Translations under genes and position numbers: made by a program
Shown here: piece after piece, positions 1-8,661 of the stretch
Layout of the letters: each line of letters opens with the position of its first letter
How positions within the stretch are numbered: position 1 is the stretch's first letter
Notes under the pieces: model-generated
The model's database searches: none
What the model was told of the DNA's origin: nothing
What the model saw: only the letters and a program-made list of their open reading frames with translations
Origin: Larsenimonas suaedae
GTDB taxonomy: Bacteria; Pseudomonadota; Gammaproteobacteria; Pseudomonadales; Halomonadaceae
NCBI RefSeq assembly: GCF_023712105.1
Contig: NZ_JAMLJI010000005.1
Location: 50,420-114,419 of the forward strand
Length of the DNA stretch: 64,000 nt
Direction of reading: 5' to 3'

Positions 1-344
1 CCCGAAAACTTGACCTCGCCACAACCGAGGGCTCGGCCACGACCTGGGTGTCCCAGCCAGCCTAGATGAAAGCCGACAAGTTGCCACATGGCATCAAGTC
101 CCAGGCAGCCGGGCATGACCGGGTCGCCGGGAAAATGGCATTCGAAGAACCAGAGGTCGGGACGAATATCCAGCTCGGCAATGAGTTCGCCCTTGCCATA
201 CTGGCCACCTTCTTCATGGATATGCGTGATGCGATCGAGCATCAGCATATTGGGGGCCGGGAGCTGGGCATTACCTGGGCCGAAAAGCTCGCCTTGGCTA
301 CATTGAAGCAGCTCATCACGCGTAAAAGAGTGTTGCTTGGTCAC
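1..344 (-). CDS. fabA: 3-hydroxydecanoyl-ACP dehydratase/isomerase, 5' part only
   Basis: Bifunctional dehydratase/isomerase that introduces the cis double bond at the C10 stage of type II fatty acid synthesis in the cytoplasm. Reading the complement from a GTG at 344 gives about 114 residues that follow E. coli FabA closely: the LPAPNMLM block at 28-35, the [12 protein letters not shown] block with catalytic His70, and [10 protein letters not shown] containing Asp84; both catalytic residues fall at E. coli numbering. The frame runs off the window edge, so the C-terminal third is missing here. GTG was chosen because it follows a GGAACGAG-like ribosome-binding site and fits the family N-terminus; no ATG lies upstream in frame. 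In many gammaproteobacteria fabB follows; that would be outside the window. Confidence 0.95.
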   Translation of the reverse strand, partial: MTKQHSFTRDELLQCSQGELFGPGNAQLPAPNMLMLDRITHIHEEGGQYGKGELIAELDIRPDLWFFECHFPGDPVMPGCLGLDAMWQLVGFHLGWLGHPGRGRALGCGEVKFS

Positions 345-412
345 TGACTCGTTCCGAGAATAGTAAGGATTATGCTCTCTCTCTGGAGCGCGTCCTAATC
401 TGCATTAACGAA

Positions 413-436
413 GACAGGCAGCCTCGGCTGCCTGTC
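413..436. terminator. Hairpin between photolyase gene and fabA
   Basis: A perfect 10-bp stem with a 4-base loop lies in the 162-bp gap between phr (minus, ends 507) and fabA (minus, starts 344). Only a short T run follows on the minus strand, so termination is likely but not textbook. Nothing else is seen in the gap. Confidence 0.55.
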
Positions 437-506
437 GGCTATACACAACCGAATGCATTATTGCACACAATCAGGCCGGGTTTCGATGTTAATACGTCGT
501 AGGGCG

Positions 507-1913
507 TCAAAGCGCCTTGAAGGCGTCCAGCGCTCTTTCCCGTGCGGCCTTGTGATCGACAATGGGCTCAGGGTAGCCGCACTCCTTGCGCTGCTCCTTG
601 CGCGGGGCGTGTCGGTGCTTCTTGGCCAACGGTTCGAGGCAGGGGAGGTACTGCACGATGAAATGGCCCTCCGGATCGAATCGTTCAGACTGAGTGGTCG
701 GATTGAAGATACGAAAATACGGGCTTGCATCGGTGCCGGTTGAGGCTGACCACTGCCACCCCCCGTTATTGGCGCCGAGTTCACCGTCGACCAGGTGTTC
801 AAGAAAGAAGCGTTCTCCCCAGCGCCAATCGATTAGAAGATGTTTGGTTAGGAACATGGCGGTCACCATGCGCAAGCGATTATGCATCCAGCCGGTCTTG
901 ATCAGCTGCTTCATGGCCGCATCGACCAGCGGATACCCGGTTTCTCCGGCGCACCAGGCGTCGAAGTCCTTGGTGCTCTGGCGCCATTTGAACTTTTTGG
1001 TTTGTTCCTGAAATGGCTGATGCATGCTGACTCTGGGAAAACCGACCAGTACGTGTTGATAGAACTCGCGCCAGACCAGTTCGCTGATCCAGCTGACAAT
1101 CGAGGCGTCGCCATCACCGAGCCGATTATCATTGCGGCCCATGGCGGCGGCAATGCACTGCCTTGGCGAGATCATGCCAAGGGCCAGGTAAGCCGATAGA
1201 GTGCTGGTGGATGACGCGTAGGGAAAATCGCGTTTGTCATCGTAATGGCGTACGCGGTATCTCAAGAAATACTCGAGTCGATTTTCTGCTTCTTCAGTGC
1301 CGGCAGGCCACTGACTTTCATCAATGGCTGACTCGAGCTTTGGCATTTCAAGGGTGTCGCTTTCCACGCCTTTGATCGGCGCCTGCCGACTGGGCGTGTC
1401 ATACAGCGAGAGTTCATCATCGCCAACGGCTTTCAGCCATGCCTTGTAAAAGGGCGTGAATACCTTGTAGTACGCATCGTCGTTCGTGGTCAGCGACCCT
1501 GGCGCCATTACTAGATTGGCGTCATCGCGGTGGACGTTGAGGTCGTTGTCCTGAAAGAGCGTGGTAACAGCCTCATCGCGTGTGCGTTCGTTGACGCCGT
1601 ATTGATTGCTGAAGTGAAGATCGGTGCACTCAAGCGATTGGGCCAACTCGAGCAGCGCCTTTGGACAATTATCGTAAGTGTCGGCGTAAATCAGTTTCAG
1701 TGGGATTCGAAGTGATTTCAGGTCGGTGCTCAAGGCCTCGATGCCTCGGTACCAGAATGAAAGCTTGTTATCACCGTGTCCGTGCTCGCGCCATTGTGAC
1801 GGTGTTAGCGTACAAACGGCGATGCAGGGGCCGCGAGCAGCCGCCCGCGAAAGAGCGGCATGGTCGTGGATTCGAAGATCCGTTCGAAACCAGACCAGTT
1901 GGTTTCCCGACAT
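507..1913 (-). CDS. phrB: Deoxyribodipyrimidine photolyase (CPD photolyase, class I)
   Basis: Flavoenzyme that splits cyclobutane pyrimidine dimers using blue light. The 468-residue protein has the usual length; the N-terminal antenna-binding alpha/beta domain covers about 3-130 (opening QLVWFRTDLRIHDHAAL) and the helical FAD domain about 200-465, with the signature NNGGWQWSASTGTDASPYF near 380 followed by FNPTTQSERFD. ATG 1913 was preferred to an upstream TTG because GGAGG lies 6 bases before it. The MerR-type regulator gene ends 40 bp upstream on the same strand, so the two probably form one transcript and the photolyase is likely under that regulator's control (inference). Confidence 0.97.
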   Translation of the reverse strand: MSGNQLVWFRTDLRIHDHAALSRAAARGPCIAVCTLTPSQWREHGHGDNKLSFWYRGIEALSTDLKSLRIPLKLIYADTYDNCPKALLELAQSLECTDLHFSNQYGVNERTRDEAVTTLFQDNDLNVHRDDANLVMAPGSLTTNDDAYYKVFTPFYKAWLKAVGDDELSLYDTPSRQAPIKGVESDTLEMPKLESAIDESQWPAGTEEAENRLEYFLRYRVRHYDDKRDFPYASSTSTLSAYLALGMISPRQCIAAAMGRNDNRLGDGDASIVSWISELVWREFYQHVLVGFPRVSMHQPFQEQTKKFKWRQSTKDFDAWCAGETGYPLVDAAMKQLIKTGWMHNRLRMVTAMFLTKHLLIDWRWGERFFLEHLVDGELGANNGGWQWSASTGTDASPYFRIFNPTTQSERFDPEGHFIVQYLPCLEPLAKKHRHAPRKEQRKECGYPEPIVDHKAARERALDAFKAL

Positions 1914-1953
1914 GGACAACCTCCGTGTTCATCGTGTCAGGGGGATACTCGGG

Positions 1954-2916
1954 TCAGTCGATCAAATGGCGAATCAACCGAACGCTGCGTGTGAGATCGA
2001 TTTCAAGGGGTTGCACACCATGTGCCTTGAGGGTTTTGGAATCGGTAGAGGCCATCGAGCCATATACGCAGACAGGGACGTGCGTATTTTTCATGATCTG
2101 CTCGATGCCAGCGTCCGCGTCCGCGACGTCTTTGGAGGCCGTGCCGTCATGAGCGGCGCCAGCAAATACGGCAATATCGGTACGACAGCGCTGCAACAGC
2201 GACAGGAAGGCGTCTGCATCAATGTGATGATCGATCAACGTAATGTGAAAGCCACCGGCTGACAGTGCGCTGGCAAGCATGAGAAGACTCAGGTTGTCGC
2301 CACGCTCGGGGTAGGGCGCTAAAAGTAGGCGCGGCGTACTGATCTCAAGGTTGGTGTAATAAAGACGAAGTGACAGCCGCGTTCGCAGAAAGCTTTCAAG
2401 AAACAAGCGTGACGCTGAGTGTTCAGAGTCGGCGTTCTCGAGTTGATTGACCACGGGACGCAAAACGTTATTGAGCACGGTAGTGATCGGATAGCGGCCC
2501 AATAGCGTGGTGTAGTACTGATCCAGCCCCTGCTCGTCGAATCGCTCGATCAGTGCGCGTATGTCATTGGCAATCTCGGACCATTCACCGCTTTGCTCAA
2601 GTGAGGCTGGGGCCTCTGCATGCTTGGCCTCGGGCGAGGCTTCTGAAGCGGCTGTGTCTTCAGGAAGCTCTTTATCGAGAAGATCACTGACTTGGCTTAC
2701 AGGCACACCGCGGTTCAACCACTGAACGATGCGCTCGACGCGCTCGATGTCAGTTCGACCGTACAAGCGATGGCCCTTGGGTGTGCGACGTGGCTGAATC
2801 AGACCATATCGCCGTTCCCAGGCGCGAAGCGTGACCGAGTTGACGCCGGTCAATCGGGAAACTTCGCGGATCGGATAAAGTGGGCCGCCTGTTTCCGTGA
2901 CGCTTTGATCGCTCAT
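1954..2916 (-). CDS. MerR-family regulator of the CarH/LitR type with degenerate B12-binding fold
   Basis: Transcription regulator of 320 residues. Residues 13-80 are a MerR winged helix (YPIREVSRLTGVNSVTLRAWERRYG, quoted in parts: REVSRLTGV, LRAWERRYGL). A Glu/Ala-rich linker (about 85-110) leads to the four-helix and Rossmann-like domains of the CarH/LitR photoreceptors (110-320). The cobalamin features are missing: the lower-ligand His motif (ERHxxG in CarH) reads PERGDNLSLL, and the Trp and Glu-His of the light-sensing helix motif align with Leu and Arg-Leu. This suggests a protein that does not bind B12, like the class II LitR proteins known from Pseudomonas putida, which work with a separate LOV photosensor. 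The start has GGAGG about 10 bases upstream. It probably heads an operon with phrB. Confidence 0.85.
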   Translation of the reverse strand: MSDQSVTETGGPLYPIREVSRLTGVNSVTLRAWERRYGLIQPRRTPKGHRLYGRTDIERVERIVQWLNRGVPVSQVSDLLDKELPEDTAASEASPEAKHAEAPASLEQSGEWSEIANDIRALIERFDEQGLDQYYTTLLGRYPITTVLNNVLRPVVNQLENADSEHSASRLFLESFLRTRLSLRLYYTNLEISTPRLLLAPYPERGDNLSLLMLASALSAGGFHITLIDHHIDADAFLSLLQRCRTDIAVFAGAAHDGTASKDVADADAGIEQIMKNTHVPVCVYGSMASTDSKTLKAHGVQPLEIDLTRSVRLIRHLID

Positions 2917-3086
2917 GTCGGTGATGCCTCCTTTTCGTGATGCAGCAAGGGCCAGAATGACTGCCGGTGCAGCATTGGAAACGTAGCGAGAGTTCTAAAA
3001 TACACTTGAGTCTGGGCTCTCGACACCATTCCAGCGTCGGACATTCAGTGCCGCATCGCGAAATAAATGCTGTATCTTGAGTAAAA

Positions 3087-3113
3087 TTTTGTACACGTGA
3101 TCGCTATTGTACA
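3087..3113. promoter_or_regulatory. Two TTGTACA repeats, candidate operator upstream of the MerR/phr operon
   Basis: The heptamer TTGTACA occurs at 3089-3095 and 3107-3113, 18 bp apart, in an AT-rich stretch just after the chelatase gene and 170 bp before the MerR start. TGTACA is self-complementary, so the pair reads on both strands. The role as regulator binding site is inference from position and repetition only. Confidence 0.35.
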
Positions 3114-3116
3114 AGA

Positions 3117-3497
3117 TTAATCCACGTTTTGCCCACCGATACCTTCTTCAATGATGCGAATGAGTGCATCAGTGAACGCGGGGTGCTGCCCAACCGGCGG
3201 CATGAGCTGAATCGATAAACCTGGATGGCGTTCACTCATGGCCTCAATTTGAGCAGGAACGTCCTTGCGGAGATGGCGACCTACAGCAAAGAACAGGGGA
3301 AGAATGTCGATACGTTCAAAGCCTTCCTTGTCGAGGTTGGCAATGGTGTCTTCCAAAAGCGGGTCACAAAGCTCCATATAAGCCATTTCGACTCGAGCCT
3401 CGGCGCGCTGCTTCAAATGCGCTTCCAGTTCCTGGAACGGCTGCTGCCATTGGGTATCGGGGGAGCCATGGGCCATGAGGACATATGCGGTTTTCAT
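3117..3497 (-). CDS. Short CbiX/SirB-type sirohydrochlorin chelatase-like protein
   Basis: 126-residue single-domain chelatase of the small CbiX family, which insert Co2+ or Fe2+ into sirohydrochlorin as homodimers. Visible features are the N-terminal YVLMAHGS motif with the metal-binding His at position 10, and LPLFFAVGRHLRKDVP near 70-85, which holds the second conserved His. The gene follows the flavoprotein gene by 24 bp on the same strand, so they are probably co-transcribed. No other cobalamin or siroheme genes are present in the window. Next to a regulator of a B12-dependent photoreceptor family, a role in tetrapyrrole metal insertion is striking, although that regulator seems to have lost B12 binding. 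Metal specificity cannot be told from sequence. Confidence 0.85.
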   Translation of the reverse strand: MKTAYVLMAHGSPDTQWQQPFQELEAHLKQRAEARVEMAYMELCDPLLEDTIANLDKEGFERIDILPLFFAVGRHLRKDVPAQIEAMSERHPGLSIQLMPPVGQHPAFTDALIRIIEEGIGGQNVD

Positions 3498-3521
3498 GAA
3501 AAAAAGATCTCGATTAAAGGC

Positions 3522-4520
3522 TTAGTTGGAAAGAAGGCGGGTCAATACGTTACGCGCGCAGGTGCGGCCGGAGAGCCAGGCGGCTTCAACGTTATTACCG
3601 AGACACCAATCACCACACACACTTAAATGCCTCGACGACGGCGGATGATGTTCGGGTGATCGACGCTCGACCAAGGGTTCGGCATAGCGCCAGCGATGCG
3701 CTTTCAGACGTATGGCGCCTGGCAACGAGTCAGGGTAGCGATCCAGGAACGTGCGCCAAAGCGTGGCCGCAATGGCATCCGGCGTTTTTTCAAGATGGGT
3801 GCGGCTCCATTCCGGTCGGGCAATCAGGCGAATGGCCGGTGAGTTTTCGCGCCCTGGCTTGGCCGACTGGTATTCGGCAAAGCCGATCGGGCCGCTTTCG
3901 ATGTAGAGCGCGTCCCAATCAAGCTCCGGAAATTCATTCAATACTGCATGGACGTTCCAGCAGGGGTGAAAGGCCGTTTTACTGCACAGGGCTTTTAGGT
4001 CCTGCTCGCTCTCGGGCAGAAGCGCGAATGCCTGTTTAGGAGGAAGCGCCAGAATGACATGATCGAATGGGCCGGCACGCTGGCCATTTTCAAACTCTAG
4101 ATAAACCTGATCGTTTGCGTACTCGATGGCGCTCACGTGTGCCTGAGTCGTAACGTTCAATCCCTGAGACATGTAGCGCGTAATCGCACTCATGCGGGGA
4201 TTGCCTGCAAAGCGCAGATGCTGCATGTCGTAGTCGTGGATCTGGCGATTTTTAAGACGCTTGGGCGACAGGGGCCAGTGAGAAATGATGCCCGCCGACA
4301 GCCAGCGCTCCACAGTGCGCTTGAACTCTGTGCTTCGCGCCGAGAAGCAGGGCACACCGAGGTCAATGGTGCATTCGCGCTCGCGGCGCGACGACATGCG
4401 GCCTCCGGGGCCGCGCGCCTTTTCGAACACGCTGACCGACAAGTCCGCACGGCTTATCGTTTGAGCAGCGCTCAAGCCTGAAATGCCTGCCCCAATGACT
4501 GCAATCTTTGGCGACGCCAT
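3522..4520 (-). CDS. Renalase-like FAD/NAD(P)-binding oxidoreductase
   Basis: 332-residue cytoplasmic flavoprotein of the amine-oxidase/renalase family. The N-terminus is a dinucleotide-binding motif (IAVIGAGISGLSAAQTI, 5-21) followed by the family block FEKARGPGGRMSSRR near 33-47, and a C-terminal FAD-contacting segment VCGDWCLGNNVEAAWLSG near 300-317. Bacterial renalases oxidise isomeric dihydronicotinamides that form by mis-reduction; other members are unassigned, so the substrate here is unknown. AGGGAAGG precedes the ATG. It is the first gene of a two-gene unit with the CbiX-like chelatase and is divergent from the epimerase-type gene at 4645. Similar flavoprotein genes commonly accompany phr/MerR loci (family knowledge, not proof). 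Confidence 0.85.
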   Translation of the reverse strand: MASPKIAVIGAGISGLSAAQTISRADLSVSVFEKARGPGGRMSSRRERECTIDLGVPCFSARSTEFKRTVERWLSAGIISHWPLSPKRLKNRQIHDYDMQHLRFAGNPRMSAITRYMSQGLNVTTQAHVSAIEYANDQVYLEFENGQRAGPFDHVILALPPKQAFALLPESEQDLKALCSKTAFHPCWNVHAVLNEFPELDWDALYIESGPIGFAEYQSAKPGRENSPAIRLIARPEWSRTHLEKTPDAIAATLWRTFLDRYPDSLPGAIRLKAHRWRYAEPLVERRSPEHHPPSSRHLSVCGDWCLGNNVEAAWLSGRTCARNVLTRLLSN

Positions 4521-4550
4521 AGCCTTCCCTGAATCGATGTGAGGTCATAA

Positions 4551-4567
4551 TGTATCAGTCTGGTACA
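4551..4567. promoter_or_regulatory. Inverted repeat TGTA-N9-TACA in the divergent gap
   Basis: The 124-bp gap between the renalase-like gene and the divergent epimerase gene holds TGTA at 4551-4554 and TACA at 4564-4567, an arrangement fitting a dimeric regulator and sharing the TGTA/TACA ends of the repeats at 3089 and 3107. Short motif; weak evidence. Confidence 0.25.
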
Positions 4568-4644
4568 GGTTTCTTCTAGCGTGTATAGGCTAGCAGGCAC
4601 TATGTTGAAAAAAACCTACCAGCACATCGAGGGAGTGGCAGGCA

Positions 4645-5544
4645 GTGAATATTTTAATAACAGGGGCCACCGGGTTTGTCGGTGTCCCCCTATGCAAGGC
4701 GCTTGATGCCAAGGGGCACCGGCTATTGGTGGTAAGCCGTTCACCGGAAAAGGTATCTGAACAACTTGGCATGCCGGTCAAGGCACAGGACGACCCCATG
4801 GCGTTCAAGGATGAACCGATCGATGCCATCATCAATCTGGCGGGCGCATCGATTGCAGGTCGCCCCTGGACCGACTCGCGCAAGAAGACCCTCATTGATA
4901 GCCGGGTTGAAACAACAAGGGCACTCGAGCGGCTCTGTCAGGCAATGAGCACGCCGCCCAAGGTGCTGGTGTCCGGTTCGGCCATGGGCTATTACGGCGC
5001 CCAGGGCGAGCGGGAGGTGACGGAAGAAACGCCTCCAAACCCTGAGTTTGCGCATGAGCTGTGTCAGAAATGGGAAGACGCCGCACGCCGTATCGAGGCG
5101 CTTGGCGTGCGGACGGCGATCATACGTATTGGGCTGGTGCTCGAGCGCGATGGTGGCACGTTAAAGCCGATGCTTCCCGTGTATAAGCTTGGCCTAGGAG
5201 CGACGCTTGGGTCGGGGACGCAGTACATGCCCTGGATTCATCGCACCGATCTAATCCGAATCATCGAGTTTCTGTTGGCGCATGACACCCTCGAGGGGCC
5301 GTTCAATGCCGGCGCTCCGAACCCGGTTACCAATCGCGTTTTTACCAAGTCTCTGGCCCATGCCTTGCACCGGCCGGCGCCCTGGCGCATACCCGGGTTT
5401 GCCCTGAAAGCCGCCATGGGAGAAATGTCTCGGCTTCTTTTGACGGGGGCACGAATGAAGCCCGCACGCCTTGAGGCGGCGGGCTTCGAGTTTCGCTACC
5501 CAGAGCTTGATGGCGCGTTCTCCGCCATCGTCAACGGGCGATGA
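4645..5544 (+). CDS. yfcH: TIGR01777-family SDR epimerase-like protein (YfcH type)
   Basis: 299-residue member of the atypical short-chain dehydrogenase subfamily that includes E. coli YfcH. The N-terminal NAD(P)-binding motif ILITGATGFVGVPLCKAL is at 3-20, the family block IINLAGASIAGRPWT near 63-77, VLVSGSAMGYYG near 112-123, and the C-terminal DUF1731-like part holds GARMKPARLEAAGF. Its reaction is not established. The start is GTG at 4645 after a GAGGGAG-like site; there is no ATG alternative with the Rossmann motif intact. It is divergent from the renalase-like gene and its stop codon touches the rapA stop directly (see findings). Confidence 0.92.
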   Translation: MNILITGATGFVGVPLCKALDAKGHRLLVVSRSPEKVSEQLGMPVKAQDDPMAFKDEPIDAIINLAGASIAGRPWTDSRKKTLIDSRVETTRALERLCQAMSTPPKVLVSGSAMGYYGAQGEREVTEETPPNPEFAHELCQKWEDAARRIEALGVRTAIIRIGLVLERDGGTLKPMLPVYKLGLGATLGSGTQYMPWIHRTDLIRIIEFLLAHDTLEGPFNAGAPNPVTNRVFTKSLAHALHRPAPWRIPGFALKAAMGEMSRLLLTGARMKPARLEAAGFEFRYPELDGAFSAIVNGR

Positions 5545-8487
5545 TCAGGCCGGAACATCCACGGTCAGGATCACGCGTACGGCATCAAGCCGCAGGCGCG
5601 AGGTACGAATGGCGTCACTAAGCTGCGCCTTTTCCTGACGCATGAGGTCGACTTCCGCCTCGGGCACGCTGCCGAACCGCTGTGAAAGCGCCGTCAGTCG
5701 ATCGATTTCCGCGTCAAGCGTGTCACTCATCTCGGCGTGGGCGTCGTTCACGACGCTCTTGAGCGAGGCGTCCGCGTGCTGCTCGGCCTGATCCATAAGG
5801 TCGCGCACCAGAGTATGACGGTCCTTGATCAGGTTGCGTGCGATGCCTTTCTTGACGTGCTGAAGGTTTTTCGCGAGCCCGCCGAAGGAGACGCTGGCGG
5901 ACAGATCCTTGCCTGATTGATCGATCAGTACACGCACCGTGGTCGGTGGCAGGTACTGGCCCACATGAATGTTTTTAGGCGCAGGCGTCGAGGTGCAGAA
6001 AATGGCCTCAAGCATCACGCGGTCACCGGGAATGCTTGGGTGCTGCAAAAGCCCGAGCGCCGTATTGCCCATCGCCCCCATGGTCAGATGCGATAGCATT
6101 TCCTGCACCAATGGGTGCTCCCAGGAAAGCCGTTGAATATCATCCCGACTCAGCGCCAGCTCCCGTGATTGGGTCGCGGTGAAGCCTTCCTCGCCTTTGA
6201 TCAGCCCCGGCAGGCCATCCATCATGTGCGGCCCGGGGTGCAAATACGTCAGGTTTTCGCCAAGCTCCCGGGTGTCGATGCCGAAAATGTCGAAGGCCTG
6301 ATCCAGGAACTTGGGTAGCGTAGGGTCGTCATCGAGGTCGCGGATATTATCGATCACGTGCTCGGCGTGCGCCGGGTTCTGAGAGCCCAGTTCGAGCAGG
6401 CGATTACGCCCGGCCAGCCGCTCGGCCTGGATCGCCTCGAAGCGCGGCCGGGTCTCGGCGATCAACTCTTCAAGCGCCTCATCATCGAGCAGGCTGTCGG
6501 CCAGCCGGTCCCCGAATTCATCGAACAGCGCGCTCCCTATTCCGTGCGGAAAACTGAAGGCGTCGGAGCCTTCGTTGTACCAGCGAAGCAGGCGCGCCAT
6601 CGGGCTTTCCTTGAAGACCGGCAGATGAATGTCGATCGGATAGCGCTGGCCGATACGGTCGAGTCGACCGATGCGCTGCTCGAGCTGATCGGGGTGCGGC
6701 GGCAGGTCGAACATGATCAAGTGATGGCAGAACTGGAAATTGCGCCCCTCTGAACCGATTTCGGAGCAGATCAGTAGCGGGCTGCCTTCTGTCGCATCCT
6801 GTTCGGCAAAGGCGGCTGCGGCGCGGTCACGCTCGATCAGCGTCATGCCTTCGTGGAATACCGGCACGTGCAGTCCGGTCAGCACCTGAAGGCCGGCCGA
6901 GAGCTCGCGTGCGGTTTCGGCGAAGTGACAGATCAACAGCGCCTTCTCACCCGGGTGTTCCTTGAGCCACTGCGTCAGCCACTCGACGCGGGTATCGGTT
7001 TTCCACCAGGGGGTGCCGTCGCCACTCATGCGCTCGCGGTCGAGCGCACTCAGCGTTTCCTCAAGGTACAAAAGCACTTCAGGGTGATCGATGCCGGTCT
7101 CGATCAAGAGCGTATCCAGATACTCCTCATCGCGGTCCAGCTTCTTGAGAATGCGCTGATAGTTGCTCGGTGCCTCGAGCTCGCTGACGTGCAGTCGACG
7201 CTCCGGGAAGCCCGCCACATGGCGGCGGCTGTTGCGGAACATGACGCGGCCTGTGCCATGACGGTCGAGCAAATGCCGGCGAAGCGATTGACGACATGCA
7301 ACAGCGTCCTCCTCCTCGGCCTCGGCCAACCGGTCGAGCAGACCCTGGCTGTCGGCGTCATCCAGCAGCTCATCGAGTACCTTCCGTTTGCCCGGCTCGG
7401 CGGGGTAGTGATCGAGGGCCTCGACGGCGCCGGCCACCCCCTGAAAATTGGCTTCTTCAGCCTGGAAGCGTTCAAGGTCGGTATAGCGGTTCGGGTCGAG
7501 CAGGCGCAGGCGGGCAAAGTGGCTTTCAGGCCCCATTTGCTCAGGCGTTGCGGTTAGAAGTAGAACGCCCTGGCTTGCCGCGGCGAGCTGCTCGACGCAC
7601 TGATACCCGGTATCGCCGCCGGTGTCGCTGCTCCACTCGAGGTGATGCGCCTCATCAACGATCAGAAGATCCCAGCTGCTCTGCGCGGCCTGCTCCTGAC
7701 GATGCGGGTTGGCGAACAGCCACTGCTGGCTTGCAAGAATCAGCTGGCGGCTCTCGAACGGGTTCTGGGTGCGCTCCATGGCGCCGCTTTGCTGCTCATC
7801 GAGCAGGGTGACCTCGATCGAAAACCGCCGCAGAAGCTCCACCAGCCACTGGTGCGTCAGACTTTCCGGCACCACGATAAGCGCACGCGACGCACGGCCG
7901 ATCGTCAGCAGGCGATGAAGGATCAGGCCGGCCTCAATGGTCTTGCCAAGGCCCACTTCGTCGGAAAGCAGCACGCGTGGCAGCCGGCGGCGGGAAACGT
8001 CATCGGCGATGAACAGCTGATGCGGTACGAGGTCGACGCGCGGCCCGGACAGGCCGAATGCGGGGTGGCGCTGAAGCCGGTTCAGACATTGAAGGCTGCG
8101 GTAGCGCAGGTTGAACCAGTCGTTGCGATCAATCTGTCCTGTCAGCAGCCGGTCGCGGGCCTGGTGAAACTGCATCTTGTCGCTGATCTTCGGCTCAGGC
8201 AGCTCTCGAAGCTCACCGTGCTCGTCTTCACCGATGTAGGTGATCAGGCCGTTTTGATCCTTGGTGTCCTCGACGATCAAGATCCAGCCATCGGTGGCCT
8301 CGACTCGATCACCGCTGCCGAAGGCCACGCGGGTCAGCGGGGCGTCCTTCGACGAATACGTGCGTGTTTCATCACTGGCGCCGAAAAGCACCGTAACGCT
8401 TCGGAAGTCGACGTTCAGGATGGTGCCCAGACCAAGTTCGGCTTCGCCATCGCTGATGTAGCGCTGGCCGGGAATGAAATCGCTCAT
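5545..8487 (-). CDS. rapA: RNA polymerase-associated SWI2/SNF2 ATPase RapA
   Basis: 980-residue ATPase that binds RNA polymerase and promotes its recycling after transcription. Order of parts: N-terminal Tudor-like domains (1-110), helicase lobe 1 with Walker A DEVGLGKTIEAGLIL near 175 and motif II DEAHH near 275, lobe 2 with GSEGRNFQFCHHLIMFDLP and QRIGRLDRIGQ near 555-600, then the RapA C-terminal domain. Length and order match E. coli RapA (968 residues). It is monocistronic and convergent with the epimerase-like gene, with no intergenic bases between the two stop codons. The ribosome-binding site is weak. The divergent neighbour is a small membrane protein gene. Confidence 0.96.
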   Translation of the reverse strand: MSDFIPGQRYISDGEAELGLGTILNVDFRSVTVLFGASDETRTYSSKDAPLTRVAFGSGDRVEATDGWILIVEDTKDQNGLITYIGEDEHGELRELPEPKISDKMQFHQARDRLLTGQIDRNDWFNLRYRSLQCLNRLQRHPAFGLSGPRVDLVPHQLFIADDVSRRRLPRVLLSDEVGLGKTIEAGLILHRLLTIGRASRALIVVPESLTHQWLVELLRRFSIEVTLLDEQQSGAMERTQNPFESRQLILASQQWLFANPHRQEQAAQSSWDLLIVDEAHHLEWSSDTGGDTGYQCVEQLAAASQGVLLLTATPEQMGPESHFARLRLLDPNRYTDLERFQAEEANFQGVAGAVEALDHYPAEPGKRKVLDELLDDADSQGLLDRLAEAEEEDAVACRQSLRRHLLDRHGTGRVMFRNSRRHVAGFPERRLHVSELEAPSNYQRILKKLDRDEEYLDTLLIETGIDHPEVLLYLEETLSALDRERMSGDGTPWWKTDTRVEWLTQWLKEHPGEKALLICHFAETARELSAGLQVLTGLHVPVFHEGMTLIERDRAAAAFAEQDATEGSPLLICSEIGSEGRNFQFCHHLIMFDLPPHPDQLEQRIGRLDRIGQRYPIDIHLPVFKESPMARLLRWYNEGSDAFSFPHGIGSALFDEFGDRLADSLLDDEALEELIAETRPRFEAIQAERLAGRNRLLELGSQNPAHAEHVIDNIRDLDDDPTLPKFLDQAFDIFGIDTRELGENLTYLHPGPHMMDGLPGLIKGEEGFTATQSRELALSRDDIQRLSWEHPLVQEMLSHLTMGAMGNTALGLLQHPSIPGDRVMLEAIFCTSTPAPKNIHVGQYLPPTTVRVLIDQSGKDLSASVSFGGLAKNLQHVKKGIARNLIKDRHTLVRDLMDQAEQHADASLKSVVNDAHAEMSDTLDAEIDRLTALSQRFGSVPEAEVDLMRQEKAQLSDAIRTSRLRLDAVRVILTVDVPA

Positions 8488-8661
8488 GCTTTAAAAAAGG
8501 CCTCAAGTATCCAAGTTCGTGCCGGCGGCGCGGTATCTTACCTGAAAGGTGGGGATGGCTTAAGGGCCAGTCTGACCATCGCCCCGGGCGGGTGAATTAC
8601 TGCTAGCATGGCGCCGGCCCAGACGGTACAGACGCACCACGATGACGAGGGAGAGAAAGGC

